This document shows, piece by piece, positions 19,128 through 27,821 of a DNA stretch of 63,935 nt (its first letter is position 1; each line of letters opens with the position of its first letter). A model generated the notes under the pieces. The model was not told the origin of the DNA and did no database searches. It saw only the letters and a list, made by a program, of their open reading frames with translations. The DNA is taken from contig NZ_BATQ01000099.1 in the NCBI RefSeq assembly GCF_000739635.1, positions 1 to 63,935 on the forward strand, written 5' to 3'. Position numbers and translations under genes: made by a program. This DNA comes from Verrucomicrobium sp. BvORR034. GTDB taxonomy: Bacteria > Verrucomicrobiota > Verrucomicrobiia > Verrucomicrobiales > Verrucomicrobiaceae.

Positions 19128-20123
19128 ATGGCACAATCCATCTACATCCCCGTCGAGGAGCAACATCAGGAGGGAGAGGCCAGGCGTATGGCGGCCTCAT
19201 GGGCCACGGACAGGGGCTTCACTCAGGAGCAGCGGTCCAAGCTTTCACTGGTGATCGCGGAGCTTGCCAGGAATCTGGCGTTGCACACGACCTCTGGCGG
19301 ATTCCTTCTGCTTCGCCAATTCGAAATTCCATTTAAAGGGGTGGAAATCCTCTGTCTGGATCGGGGACCAGGGATGGCCAACTTCGCTGCGTGTTTAAGA
19401 GACGGCTATTCTTCGGCGGGCACGGGCGGGATGGGACTGGGGGCGATTGTGCGTGCGTCAGAGAAGTTTGATGTTCATTCGCAGCCATCGGTCGGCACTG
19501 CCTTGATGTGCGACCTCTTTCTGGACAAGGCGCAGAAGCCAGCGACCAGCAAAACTGGGCTGGTCAACGTGGCCAAGAAAGGTGAGACAGTGTCTGGTGA
19601 CGCCTACGGCTTTCACGAACTCCCCGGTGGGAGGGCTCGTATGATCGTCGCCGACGGTCTGGGCCACGGACCTCTGGCGGCAGAAGCTTCGAATTTGGCA
19701 ATCAGAGTGTTCGAAGATGGTCACCATATGGACTTGGTGCCCTTGCTGGAGCGCATGAACCTCGCGTTAAAAGCGACTCGCGGGGCTGCGGTGGCGATTG
19801 CAGAGGTCAGTTTCGGCCAGGAAAAAGTGAGATATGCAGGGGTCGGCAACATCTCTGGCGTCATTGCCACGATGGACAAATGCACGCACCTTGTATCCCA
19901 CAACGGCACTGTGGGAGGATCATTTCACAAGCCGCGGGAGTTTGTGTATGATTGGTCGCCCGACTCGATGCTGATCATGAATTCGGACGGGCTGAAAGGT
20001 CACTGGCATTTGGAGCGATACGCTGGGCTCCAGCAGAAACACCCCGCGCTCGCCGCTGGCATCCTTTTCCGCGACTTCAATCGAGGCACCGACGACAGCA
20101 CGGTGGCCACTCTCCGATCCTAA
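19128..20123 (+). CDS. RsbT-like ATPase domain fused to PP2C phosphatase (RsbX-like)
   Basis: 331 residues. Residues 1-135 are an RsbT-type HATPase domain (N-box AELARNLALHTTSGG, DRGPGM, GTGGMGLGAI). Residues 140-331 are a SpoIIE/PP2C-type phosphatase with SGDAYGF, VADGLGHGPLAAEAS, YAGVGNISGV, MNSDGL and RGTDDSTVATLR. In Bacillus, RsbX is the phosphatase part alone and resets the stressosome by dephosphorylating RsbR and RsbS. This is the likely role here, with the kinase-like domain perhaps anchoring it to the STAS proteins. A GGGAG just upstream is a fair ribosome-binding site. Confidence 0.9.
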   Translation: MAQSIYIPVEEQHQEGEARRMAASWATDRGFTQEQRSKLSLVIAELARNLALHTTSGGFLLLRQFEIPFKGVEILCLDRGPGMANFAACLRDGYSSAGTGGMGLGAIVRASEKFDVHSQPSVGTALMCDLFLDKAQKPATSKTGLVNVAKKGETVSGDAYGFHELPGGRARMIVADGLGHGPLAAEASNLAIRVFEDGHHMDLVPLLERMNLALKATRGAAVAIAEVSFGQEKVRYAGVGNISGVIATMDKCTHLVSHNGTVGGSFHKPREFVYDWSPDSMLIMNSDGLKGHWHLERYAGLQQKHPALAAGILFRDFNRGTDDSTVATLRS

Positions 20124-20124
20124 G

Positions 20125-22395
20125 ATGAGCTCTGCCCCTGAGACACTGCAGCTTCTGGCCGTGGAATTGCGGACGGAGCATGATCTTGTGCTCTGCCGCC
20201 AACGTGCCCGACAGCTGGGGGAGGCCTTGGGGTTCGACCGTCAGGCGCAGACGGCCATTGCCACCGCCGTCTCTGAGATTGCGCGCAATGCCTACGACTA
20301 CGCTGGCGGTGGGCGCATTGAGTTCAAAGTGCAGACGGCAGCACACGTCTCCCGCAATCCGCACCGGGCTTTGCAGAGCCTGGTGGTGGTGGTGAAAGAC
20401 AAGGGCAAAGGCATCCCCAATCTCCAGAAAGTTCTGACTGGGGAGGTTGTTTCCACGACGGGGCTCGGACTGGGCATCCCAGGGTCGCAACGTCTCATGA
20501 ACGAGGTGGAGTTTGACACGTCTGTCAGGGGCACCACGGTGACGATGCGGAAACACCTCCCACCCCTGGCAGCGCGCCACACGGGCATCCAGCTTCAAGC
20601 CATCGTTGACAACATCGGCTCACAGCGTTCATCCAGCACCCTGGAAGAGATTCAGTGGCAGAACCAGGAGCTCATGCGGATCATGGCCAACATGGAGGAT
20701 CAGCAGAAGGCCATCACGCGGGCGAACAAGGAGCTCGAGGAGACCAATACTGGGGTTCTAGCCCTCTACGATGAGCTGGAAACGCTCCATCGGGTGGGCC
20801 TCCTCCTGGCAACCAAAGTGGAACTCAAAGATCTCATCCAGGCGGTGGTGGATGCCACCACGGAGCTGACGATGGCGGATTTTGGCCTGTTTATTCTGAA
20901 GGAACAGGATGCCCCGGCATGGACGCTCATTGCCAAAGCAGGCAAGCGGAGCTCTGTCCTCCACCAGTTGCCTTCAAAGTATGACGATGATCATTTCACC
21001 ACCCAGTTTGGGGAGGGGGAGCTTCTCAAGGTGGAAGATTTGCATTCCATGCCTTCTGAGTTTGTGAAAGGCAATCCTCTTATCCTGGCGTTGACCGGCA
21101 TGCTGCCCGTCAAGGCATTCCTGGCGGTGCCGGTTATCGATGGCCAGGGACAGTTCCTGGGAACGCTGGTGTTCGGCAGCGAACGGGCTTCGATTTTCAC
21201 AGAAAGGAGCGAACGCATCGTTTCCAGTATCGCCGTCCAGGCTGTCGTCGCCATTGAGAAAGCCAGACTCTTTGACAGCGTCAAGGCGGCGAGTGAGGCG
21301 AAGGACCGTTTCCTCGCGATGTTGAGCCATGAGCTGCGCACCCCGCTCAATCCCGTGCTCGCCATCGTGTCGAGCTTGTATGACGATTCGACACTGCCAG
21401 CGGCCTACCGGGAAGATATCGCCACGGTGCTGCGCAACGTGCAACTGGAGGCCCGGATCATTGACGATCTGCTGGACTTCCAGCGGCTGATCAACGGGAA
21501 GCTCGACCTCAGGGCTGAACCAGTGAATCTCCATGACATGATTCACAATGTCCTGGAGATCTGCCAGCTGGACATCGTACAGAACAAACATCATCTGAGT
21601 TTGCACCTGAATGCCACCCAGGTGACCGTTTCCGGAGATTCAGCCCGTCTCCAGCAGGCGCTGTGGAACATCTTCAAGAATGCGATCAAATTCACTCCTC
21701 CCGGTGGAACCATCTCTGTCTCCACCAGCAACAGGGATCAGAATCGTCTGGCGATTGTGATTTCCGACAGTGGTCGCGGCATTGCGGCGGAAGCGCTTCC
21801 GGGGATTTTTGATGCCTTCGAACAGGGCGACCGAAACGTGAATGCCGAGTTTGGAGGCTTGGGGCTGGGATTGGCCATCACCCGAACCTTTGTCGAGAAG
21901 CACGGCGGGTCGGTGCAGGCGAGCAGCGGAGGTTTGGATCAAGGGGCCACGATTACGGTAGAGCTGCCCTGGATAGCTCTCGAAGCGGGGGACTCTGCGG
22001 GGGAAGCCACAGGTCGTAGTGCGGAAAAAATCCCTTCTCATGCGGCAGCGCTCCTGCTGGTGGATGACCATGTGGACACTCTGACCACCCTGGCAAGACT
22101 GCTTCGCAAGCGCGGTTACAAGGTGGCCACTGCCTCCACCTGCGGGGCAGCGCTGGAACTGGCCACGACGCAGCCATTCGACATTGTGGTGAGCGATCTG
22201 GGCCTCCCGGACCGATCGGGGATGGAGTTGATCGAGGAAATAAGAAAGACTTCGGACGTTCCGGCCATCGCGCTCAGCGGCTACGGCATGGAGTCAGACG
22301 TGGCTGACAGCCTCAAGGCTGGCTTCACGACCCACCTGACGAAGCCGGTGCGAATTGAGATGCTGCACCAGACCATCGAGCGGCTGCTGACGTAG
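20125..22395 (+). CDS. RsbT-like/GAF/hybrid histidine kinase, likely stressosome output
   Basis: 756 residues. Order: RsbT-type HATPase domain (about 1-140, N-box SEIARNAYDYAGGG, DKGKGIP, TTGLGLGIPG); a coiled coil (about 160-225); a GAF domain (about 225-385); HisKA with SHELRTPLNPVLA carrying the acceptor His; a second HATPase (NIFKNAIKFT, DSGRGIAAE, GLGLGLAI); and a C-terminal receiver (LLVDDH, VVSDLGLPDRSG, LTKP). It starts one base after the previous stop codon. An RsbT-like module at the front of a hybrid kinase suggests that it contacts the STAS proteins directly and passes the stress signal to a two-component pathway. No sigma-B-type factor is in the window. The output regulator is not obvious nearby. 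Confidence 0.9.
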   Translation: MSSAPETLQLLAVELRTEHDLVLCRQRARQLGEALGFDRQAQTAIATAVSEIARNAYDYAGGGRIEFKVQTAAHVSRNPHRALQSLVVVVKDKGKGIPNLQKVLTGEVVSTTGLGLGIPGSQRLMNEVEFDTSVRGTTVTMRKHLPPLAARHTGIQLQAIVDNIGSQRSSSTLEEIQWQNQELMRIMANMEDQQKAITRANKELEETNTGVLALYDELETLHRVGLLLATKVELKDLIQAVVDATTELTMADFGLFILKEQDAPAWTLIAKAGKRSSVLHQLPSKYDDDHFTTQFGEGELLKVEDLHSMPSEFVKGNPLILALTGMLPVKAFLAVPVIDGQGQFLGTLVFGSERASIFTERSERIVSSIAVQAVVAIEKARLFDSVKAASEAKDRFLAMLSHELRTPLNPVLAIVSSLYDDSTLPAAYREDIATVLRNVQLEARIIDDLLDFQRLINGKLDLRAEPVNLHDMIHNVLEICQLDIVQNKHHLSLHLNATQVTVSGDSARLQQALWNIFKNAIKFTPPGGTISVSTSNRDQNRLAIVISDSGRGIAAEALPGIFDAFEQGDRNVNAEFGGLGLGLAITRTFVEKHGGSVQASSGGLDQGATITVELPWIALEAGDSAGEATGRSAEKIPSHAAALLLVDDHVDTLTTLARLLRKRGYKVATASTCGAALELATTQPFDIVVSDLGLPDRSGMELIEEIRKTSDVPAIALSGYGMESDVADSLKAGFTTHLTKPVRIEMLHQTIERLLT

Positions 22396-22406
22396 CGGGA
22401 GAAGAG

Positions 22407-23330
22407 GTGTTGAACATTTTAGGTCGACACAATGTCTCTTTGCCCCTGCGAATGATTGCCGATTCTCTCTCCATCCCGTTGCTAGGTCGTATCCTCGACC
22501 GACTTGAGATTGACCACCCTGCCTCGCCAACGCCTGAGGCGCTGAGGGCGGTGTACGGTGCCTGGTGTCAGAAGGTGCCTTTCGACAACGCACTCAAGCT
22601 CACACATGTGCGGGCAGGGGATCCGGGGCCGCTGCCTGGAGGGGCGGCAGGATCGTTTTTTGACGGGTGGCTGCGATACGGTACCGGCGGTACTTGCTGG
22701 TCGAGTGCGGGTGCGTTGCAATCGCTTCTCCAGGTCTTGGGCTTCGATGCAATCCGAGGGGTGGCGACCATGATGGCGGTGCCGGATCTGCCTCCCAACC
22801 ACGGCACCGTAATTGTCACTGCAGCAGGTACTCGCTTCCTGGTGGATTCCGCCCTATTGCATGTGCAGCCCTTGCAATTGAAGGCAGAGGGGGCGGCGCA
22901 GGTGGAGCACGGTGCATGGGGCTGCCGGTCTGTGTGGGAAAAGGGGCGCTGGCACATCCATTGGCGGCCCGTGCATCAGCCTGAGGGCCTAGTCTGCCGG
23001 CTGGAGTCCTGGGGTGCCACAGGAGACGACTATCGTGCACGGTACGATGGCACGCGGGGTTGGAGCCCCTTCAACTACAGTGTTTATATCCGGAAGAATC
23101 GTGGCGAGAATGTCATTGGTCTGGCCTTCGGTAACAGGGTCACGTTGCACGCCGATGGTCGTGTTTCAGAGGAGCCCATTCGGGATTCAAATCACCGCAA
23201 TGAAATGCTGGTGGAGGAGTTTGGGCTTGCTGAAGAAGTGGTGAATGATCTCCCGGAGGACCGGCCACTTCCGCCGCCTCCGGGTTCAAGGTCAGCCCAG
23301 GTGGAGGAGAAAGTGACCATCCCCACCTGA
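22407..23330 (+). CDS. Arylamine N-acetyltransferase-like protein
   Basis: 307 residues from GTG 22407, which has GGGAG at a good distance; ATG 22452 is an alternative. The NAT fold is indicated by VPFDNALKL, the catalytic Cys in GTGGTCWSSAGALQSLLQVLG, His in PNHGTVIV and Asp in LVDSALL. This is the Cys-His-Asp triad of enzymes that move acetyl or acyl groups from CoA to amines; some relatives serve in natural-product pathways. The usual RGGxCxE is changed to GTGGTCWSS, so the acceptor may differ from classic arylamines. It follows the stressosome operon by 12 bases and may be cotranscribed. Confidence 0.85.
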   Translation: MLNILGRHNVSLPLRMIADSLSIPLLGRILDRLEIDHPASPTPEALRAVYGAWCQKVPFDNALKLTHVRAGDPGPLPGGAAGSFFDGWLRYGTGGTCWSSAGALQSLLQVLGFDAIRGVATMMAVPDLPPNHGTVIVTAAGTRFLVDSALLHVQPLQLKAEGAAQVEHGAWGCRSVWEKGRWHIHWRPVHQPEGLVCRLESWGATGDDYRARYDGTRGWSPFNYSVYIRKNRGENVIGLAFGNRVTLHADGRVSEEPIRDSNHRNEMLVEEFGLAEEVVNDLPEDRPLPPPPGSRSAQVEEKVTIPT

Positions 23331-23421
23331 TGAGACCAACTTGGTGCGGTGTGGGGTAAAGCAAACCCGCGAGCATGGGCTCATGCTCGCGGTCGCATCA
23401 TCAGGTCATACTGGGCATTCT

Positions 23422-23787
23422 TCACACCGCCTCGCAATTGCCGACGATGTGGGGGCGCACCTCCATGGCGCCTCCTGCCTTGAGGCCGGGAAATCTCGCG
23501 GCAATCTGCAGGGCCTCATCGAGGCTTTCGCACTCCAGCGTGTCAAATCCGCCGAGCACTTCTTTGGTCTCGGCAAAGGGGCCGTCCGTCATGATGACTT
23601 TCCCATCCTGCATACGGAAGGTATGGGCGGTGGAGCCGGGCTGGAGGGCAGAGCCGTGAGGGCTTTTGCCGGCTCTGACCAGGTCGTCATGCCATTCGCC
23701 GCATTCTTTGTGGATTTGATTCTGTTCGTCCTTGGACAGGGCATAGAACTTCTTTTCGTCGAGGTAGATAAGGCAGGTGTATTGCAT
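23422..23787 (-). CDS. YCII/DGPF-domain protein
   Basis: 121 residues: MQYTCLIYLDEKKF at the start, then DGPFAETKEVLGGF, ASLDEA-like CESLDEALQIA and a C-terminal MEVRPHI. This is the DGPF branch of the YCII family, small dimeric proteins of unknown activity that are often linked to ECF sigma factors. No sigma factor gene is adjacent here. It overlaps no other gene and is divergent to the LprI-like gene. Confidence 0.92.
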   Translation of the reverse strand: MQYTCLIYLDEKKFYALSKDEQNQIHKECGEWHDDLVRAGKSPHGSALQPGSTAHTFRMQDGKVIMTDGPFAETKEVLGGFDTLECESLDEALQIAARFPGLKAGGAMEVRPHIVGNCEAV

Positions 23788-23914
23788 GGTGGTCGCAGAT
23801 TGAATTCACCCTTTGGTCGATTGTGGTCGCCAGCTTTCGACACGTGACCAGATTTTTTTGAGATTTGAGTGGGTCGCATCGTCATGGGAAAAATCCCATT
23901 GCCAGTTCTACGAG

Positions 23915-24700
23915 ATGAAGCACGGTTTCTCCATGACCCCCAACCTTCACACAAGACTCCATCTGCGTCACGGAGCGACAGCGCTCGCCACCTTGTTATT
24001 CGTGGCATTCGGCCTCCAGTTCCCGGCGGCCCTCATGGCAGCTCCCCCGGACTCTGCGGCAGCCAAAGAGCGATACGACAAGGCCGATCAAGAGCTGAAT
24101 GCGGCCTGGGCGGCGGCAAAGACCCAGTTCAGCGAAGAGCGGATGAAGGAGATTGCGACGGTGCAGCGGCAGTGGGTGGGCTATCGGGATATCCAGGCAG
24201 ATGCGGCCCAGGAGAAAGCGGGCGGCAAGACCAAGTCCTCTGCGTGGTATGAGAAAGCGGCTTCCCTCAGTTTGGATCGGGCGGCGTGGTTGCAGCGGGC
24301 CGTCAAGAATGAAGGGGAGCCAGTGACCGGGGTCTGGATCGACGGGCAGGGCGGTACGCTTGAAGTCGTCGAGAAGAACGGCCAGCTCTACTTCGATCTC
24401 AACACCGTAAGAGGCCCAGGATATGACTTGGGGGTGATCGCGGGCACGGCCTCATGGAATGCACCTCTGGGCTGGTTCAGTGACAAAGGACGGGACCCGG
24501 AAAAGAAGGATGAGTCCAATCTGGCCTTCATTTACAAAGACCTCTATCTGCAACTCGTTTCGGCCAATGCTGAGCACTACCACGGCCGGAGAGCCTATCT
24601 GGACGGGCGTTATTTCAAAGTGGCGTCATTGGATCCGGAGACCCAGTCGCTCGTCGTGAAAGCCGGTCAAACGGGCAAGTCACAGGCCGTGCCGGATTGA
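23915..24700 (+). CDS. Secreted LprI-like protein
   Basis: About 261 residues from ATG 23915 (ATG 23933 also possible). A hydrophobic export signal (ATALATLLFVAFGLQFPAAL) ends in an AMA-like cleavage region. The next 90 residues match the LprI N-terminal-type domain: YDKADQELNAAWAAAKTQF, VQRQWVGYRDIQAD and two helices ending AAWLQRAV. The C-terminal 120 residues form a beta-rich domain of unknown type. LprI-domain proteins include lysozyme inhibitors, but the domain is broad and that function is not shown here. It converges with the DUF1579 gene over a shared terminator. Confidence 0.75.
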   Translation: MKHGFSMTPNLHTRLHLRHGATALATLLFVAFGLQFPAALMAAPPDSAAAKERYDKADQELNAAWAAAKTQFSEERMKEIATVQRQWVGYRDIQADAAQEKAGGKTKSSAWYEKAASLSLDRAAWLQRAVKNEGEPVTGVWIDGQGGTLEVVEKNGQLYFDLNTVRGPGYDLGVIAGTASWNAPLGWFSDKGRDPEKKDESNLAFIYKDLYLQLVSANAEHYHGRRAYLDGRYFKVASLDPETQSLVVKAGQTGKSQAVPD

Positions 24701-24725
24701 TCCGCACAACCGTTCGTTGAAAATG

Positions 24726-24759
24726 AAAAAAGCCGGCAGAGACACTCTGCCGGCTTTTT
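24726..24759. terminator. Bidirectional rho-independent terminator
   Basis: AAAAAAGCCGGCAGAG, loop, CTCTGCCGGCTTTTT: a GC-rich stem with an A-tract on one side and a T-tract on the other, between two convergent genes. Confidence 0.92.
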
Positions 24760-24784
24760 CGCATTGGGACTTGTAAGTGCGCTC

Positions 24785-25342
24785 CTATTTCTTTTTGGAC
24801 ACGCCGGTGACCAGGGTGATCCACTTGCCGTCTGTTCCCTGCATGCTGGAAGTGAAGGTGCGTTCGCTGTCGCTTTTGAACTCGGTGACTTCCTTGAATT
24901 TGAACATCTTGCCAGGCTCCATTGGGCAGGGGCCTTCCGATTCAAGGGTGAGCTTGTTGCCAGAGGCGTCAACTGTGCCGCTGTACTTCCAGAGGTAGCC
25001 ATTCATGGAGTCCACCCAGGTTCCGGTGTAAGTCTTGGCATCGGCATCGTAACCCAGCGTGAGGTTGAAAAGGAAGGGTTGCCCCATCATTTCGCTTTTG
25101 CCCTCGCTGACAATCCAGAAGCCTCCGAGCGACTTCACCGTTTCCGTACCCTGCGCCTTCAACGGCGGTTTGCCGGGTTCCATGTGGATGGAGGTTTCTG
25201 AAGTCCAGTCGCCGACGAACTTCTTAAGCCATTCGTGTTCCTTGGTGGGCTTGGGCATCTGAGGTGCCTCTTGAGCCTGAAGGTGAAGGGAAAGAGCGGC
25301 AAGAACAAGGGCCGCCAGTGTGGAGCGAGTTAAGCTTTTCAT
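24785..25342 (-). CDS. DUF1579 protein, secreted
   Basis: About 185 residues from ATG 25342, chosen because a signal peptide starts there (LTRSTLAALVLAALSLHLQA). DUF1579 signature: HEWLKKFVGDWTSE, GTETVKSLGGFW, TLGYDADAKTYTGTWVDSM, TVDASGNKLTLESEGP and VTEFKSDSERTF. The family has a lipocalin-like beta fold and no known reaction. A second copy without a signal peptide is at 27822-28352; the two share most of these motifs and are paralogues. Confidence 0.92.
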   Translation of the reverse strand: MKSLTRSTLAALVLAALSLHLQAQEAPQMPKPTKEHEWLKKFVGDWTSETSIHMEPGKPPLKAQGTETVKSLGGFWIVSEGKSEMMGQPFLFNLTLGYDADAKTYTGTWVDSMNGYLWKYSGTVDASGNKLTLESEGPCPMEPGKMFKFKEVTEFKSDSERTFTSSMQGTDGKWITLVTGVSKKK

Positions 25343-25377
25343 GGTAGGTAGGTTGGAGGTGGATGATCCGCTCTGGA

Positions 25378-25740
25378 TCATGCCGTGACCAGATTGGTGA
25401 ACCCGCCGTAGTACATGCGGGTGTAGTCAAAAGGACAGGTTGAGGGGTCCATCATCTCGGCCATGCGGGGATCTGCCATCACCTTGGCATTCACAGCATC
25501 CCGGTGCTCCCGGGATTCATAGGTGATCCAGGCGAAGACCACGGTTTCGTTTTCGCCGGCAGTCACCGCTTTAGGGAACGGCATTTGACCTTCGACCTGC
25601 AGGTCGTCGCCGATCCATTCGCGATATTCCAAGGCACCGCAGTCTTTCCAGATCTGCCCTGCCTTTGCTGAAATGGCGCGGTACTCTTCCACTTTGTCCT
25701 TGGCGAGAGGTAGCAGGAATCCGTCTGTGTATTGGCTCAT
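25378..25740 (-). CDS. DUF1428 protein
   Basis: 120 residues, the full length of the family: YTDGFLLPLAKDKVEEYR, WKDCGALEYREWIGDD, VVFAWITYESREHRDAVNAKVM and the C-terminal CPFDYTRMYYGGF. It is a small ferredoxin-like-fold protein related to the NIPSNAP/YCII type. Function unknown. It lies 35 bases upstream of the DUF1579 gene in the same direction, so cotranscription is likely. Confidence 0.94.
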   Translation of the reverse strand: MSQYTDGFLLPLAKDKVEEYRAISAKAGQIWKDCGALEYREWIGDDLQVEGQMPFPKAVTAGENETVVFAWITYESREHRDAVNAKVMADPRMAEMMDPSTCPFDYTRMYYGGFTNLVTA

Positions 25741-25791
25741 GGTTGGGTGGGTGGTTCTGAGTTTTGTTTCTGTCTGTGGGAAAGATTCTGA

Positions 25792-27000
25792 TCAGTCGCT
25801 AAGTGCTTGGTAGGTGCCGGTCCAGAAGTCGGAAAAGAGGGCCGGGGGCTCGGGGGAATCCATCAACCTCTGCGTCATGAGGATGCCGATGAGACCTTCC
25901 TTGGGATCCGTATAGGCCGAGGTGCCCAGACCTCCGTCCCAACCGAAACGGCCAGGAGTGGCACAGAGGTCGTCCCGATGGATGCAGACGCCCAGTCCCA
26001 GTCCCCAACTCCGGCTGTCACCAAAGAAGACATCTGGGGCCGTTCGCTGCGCGACGGTCAGTTGGTCGGTCGTCATCGTTTCTACCGCCGCGCGTGAAAT
26101 CAGGCTGCCTCCATCAGGGAGCTGCCCTTGAGCAAGCAGCATGTGACAGAAGCGGTGGTAGTCCTCCACAGTGGAGACGAGTCCACCCGCCGCAGAAGGG
26201 AAAAGGGGTGGGGTGGCCCACTGACTCCCAGCGGGCAAGTCATACGGCACAAGCTCGTCAGTTACGTCGCCGCCAGCGTAACATCCCGCGAGGCGATGAA
26301 GAGACTCTGCGGGAACATGGAAGCCAGTATCTTTCATGCCCAGAGGGGCGAACACTCTCTCCGCCAGGAACTGCCCGAGCGGGCGTCCTGTTGCGCGGGC
26401 GATGAGAACCCCCAGGATGTCCATCCCCAGATCATAGAGCCAGCGTTCTCCGGGTTGATACATGAGCGGAAGGGACCCGACCCGCGTCATCCATTCGTCC
26501 ACCGACGGAAGGCTCTGAGGCTGGGGTGGCCCGAGCAGAAGGCCGCATTCGTTCAGCAACTGACGAATCGGCCAGTCGTCGCAGGGCTCCATGATGTGCC
26601 CCAGTCCCATGCGCAGGGTGAGCAGATCCCGCAGAGTGATGGACCGGTGGGCGGGGACGGTGGCATCCAGCGGGCCATCAATCTTACGCAGCACCTTCCG
26701 TTCCGCCAGTTCCGGCAGCCAGTTGTCCAGCGGCGCGTCCAGGCGAAGAATGCACTCTTCCACCAGAATCATGGCGGCTACTGCGGCAACAGGCTTGGTC
26801 AGTGAGGCGATGCGGAAGAGGGTATCGCGCTCCATGGGAACCTTGCCATGAACCTCCAAGGTGCCCAGAGCCTCAATGTGGACCTCCCCGGCACGGGCTA
26901 CCAGATAGACCAGGCCAGGCACATGGCCACGATCGACATGCCGCCCCATGACCAGGGAGAGGTGGTCCAGCTTGTGCCTATGGAACGAAAGACTGCTCAT
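25792..27000 (-). CDS. Serine hydrolase, class C beta-lactamase/EstB fold
   Basis: 402 residues without a signal peptide. The SxxK nucleophile motif is in RIASLTKPVAA and the Tyr motif is YDLGMDILGVLI. A glycine-rich WGLGLGV...FGWDGGLGTSAYTDP segment near the C-terminus holds the third active-site element. Family members are cytoplasmic or periplasmic esterases and peptidases rather than true beta-lactamases; the missing export signal argues for an EstB-like esterase. It is the first gene of a run with DUF1428 and DUF1579. Confidence 0.9.
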   Translation of the reverse strand: MSSLSFHRHKLDHLSLVMGRHVDRGHVPGLVYLVARAGEVHIEALGTLEVHGKVPMERDTLFRIASLTKPVAAVAAMILVEECILRLDAPLDNWLPELAERKVLRKIDGPLDATVPAHRSITLRDLLTLRMGLGHIMEPCDDWPIRQLLNECGLLLGPPQPQSLPSVDEWMTRVGSLPLMYQPGERWLYDLGMDILGVLIARATGRPLGQFLAERVFAPLGMKDTGFHVPAESLHRLAGCYAGGDVTDELVPYDLPAGSQWATPPLFPSAAGGLVSTVEDYHRFCHMLLAQGQLPDGGSLISRAAVETMTTDQLTVAQRTAPDVFFGDSRSWGLGLGVCIHRDDLCATPGRFGWDGGLGTSAYTDPKEGLIGILMTQRLMDSPEPPALFSDFWTGTYQALSD

Positions 27001-27078
27001 TGCAGCTGGCAGGTTATGGGAAATAGCAATTCCGGCCTCCCGCAGGCCTGCGTGCCACGGGAGGAAGCAAAAAAGGAA

Positions 27079-27627
27079 TCAAGGTTGCGGCGTTTTTGCG
27101 GCAGCTTCTGACACGCGCTTCAGGTCGGCCAGGCCTTTTTCAAAGTCGCCGCCGATCATTTTGTCCATGTTCATCACCAGACCAAAGGCTTTGGAGATGA
27201 GGTTTTTCTCACCGAGCATGGTCCAGTCAACGGCGGTCTTGTTTCCCTCCGGCTTGAAGGTGAACTCTGCGGTATTGGTGGCCGCGAAGGGCTTGATGAA
27301 CTCCAGTTTGATCTTCACCAGTTCTCCCGGGCGGCTTTCCAGAATGGTCATGCGACCTTCCCCCACCTGATTGTTGCCCGCCCAGGCGTAGCTGGATCCG
27401 GTGCCAGATGCCGGTCCTTCGAAGGTCTGTTTCATCTGAGGGTCCAGCTTGGCCCAGGGGGACCAAGTTTCCCATTTGTGGAAGTCGTTTACCTGGTCAA
27501 ATACGGTGCCAGCGGGAGCCTCAATGGTTGTAGAGCGGGCGACGCGAAAATCCTTGGGCTGGAAGGCGGCCACGACGAAAACGATGCCGACGATTAGAAC
27601 GAGAGCGAGGATGATTTTGGTGAACAT
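27079..27627 (-). CDS. SRPBCC (polyketide cyclase/START-like) protein, membrane-anchored
   Basis: About 182 residues from ATG 27627, where a membrane helix begins (IILALVLIVGIVFVVAAF). The SRPBCC fold follows: RSTTIEAPAGTVFDQVNDFHKWETWSPWAK, GPASGTGSSYAWAG, GRMTILES and TAVDWTMLGEKN. Such proteins enclose hydrophobic ligands; no ligand can be named. A hairpin at 27036-27064 lies downstream but has its T-run on the wrong side for termination. Confidence 0.9.
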   Translation of the reverse strand: MFTKIILALVLIVGIVFVVAAFQPKDFRVARSTTIEAPAGTVFDQVNDFHKWETWSPWAKLDPQMKQTFEGPASGTGSSYAWAGNNQVGEGRMTILESRPGELVKIKLEFIKPFAATNTAEFTFKPEGNKTAVDWTMLGEKNLISKAFGLVMNMDKMIGGDFEKGLADLKRVSEAAAKTPQP

Positions 27628-27821
27628 GAGCAGCTGAGGAGGGAGTTGAAGATGAAGTGCGAGCGAGAGCGAAGTTTGATCTTGTTGAGGGAATTCCAGT
27701 GCTTGGAGGGATCGTCTGTCGCCCACACTTTGGGTGTGTGGAGGGAGAGAATGATCTTGCAGGTTGCAACCGTTGCCAAAGCATCTTTTTTGTCACCCTG
27801 GCAACGGTCGAATTCTTCATC

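Noticed and set aside
27036..27064. CCTCCCG/CGGGAGG hairpin as the terminator of the SRPBCC gene
   Set aside because: On the minus strand the T-run precedes the hairpin instead of following it.
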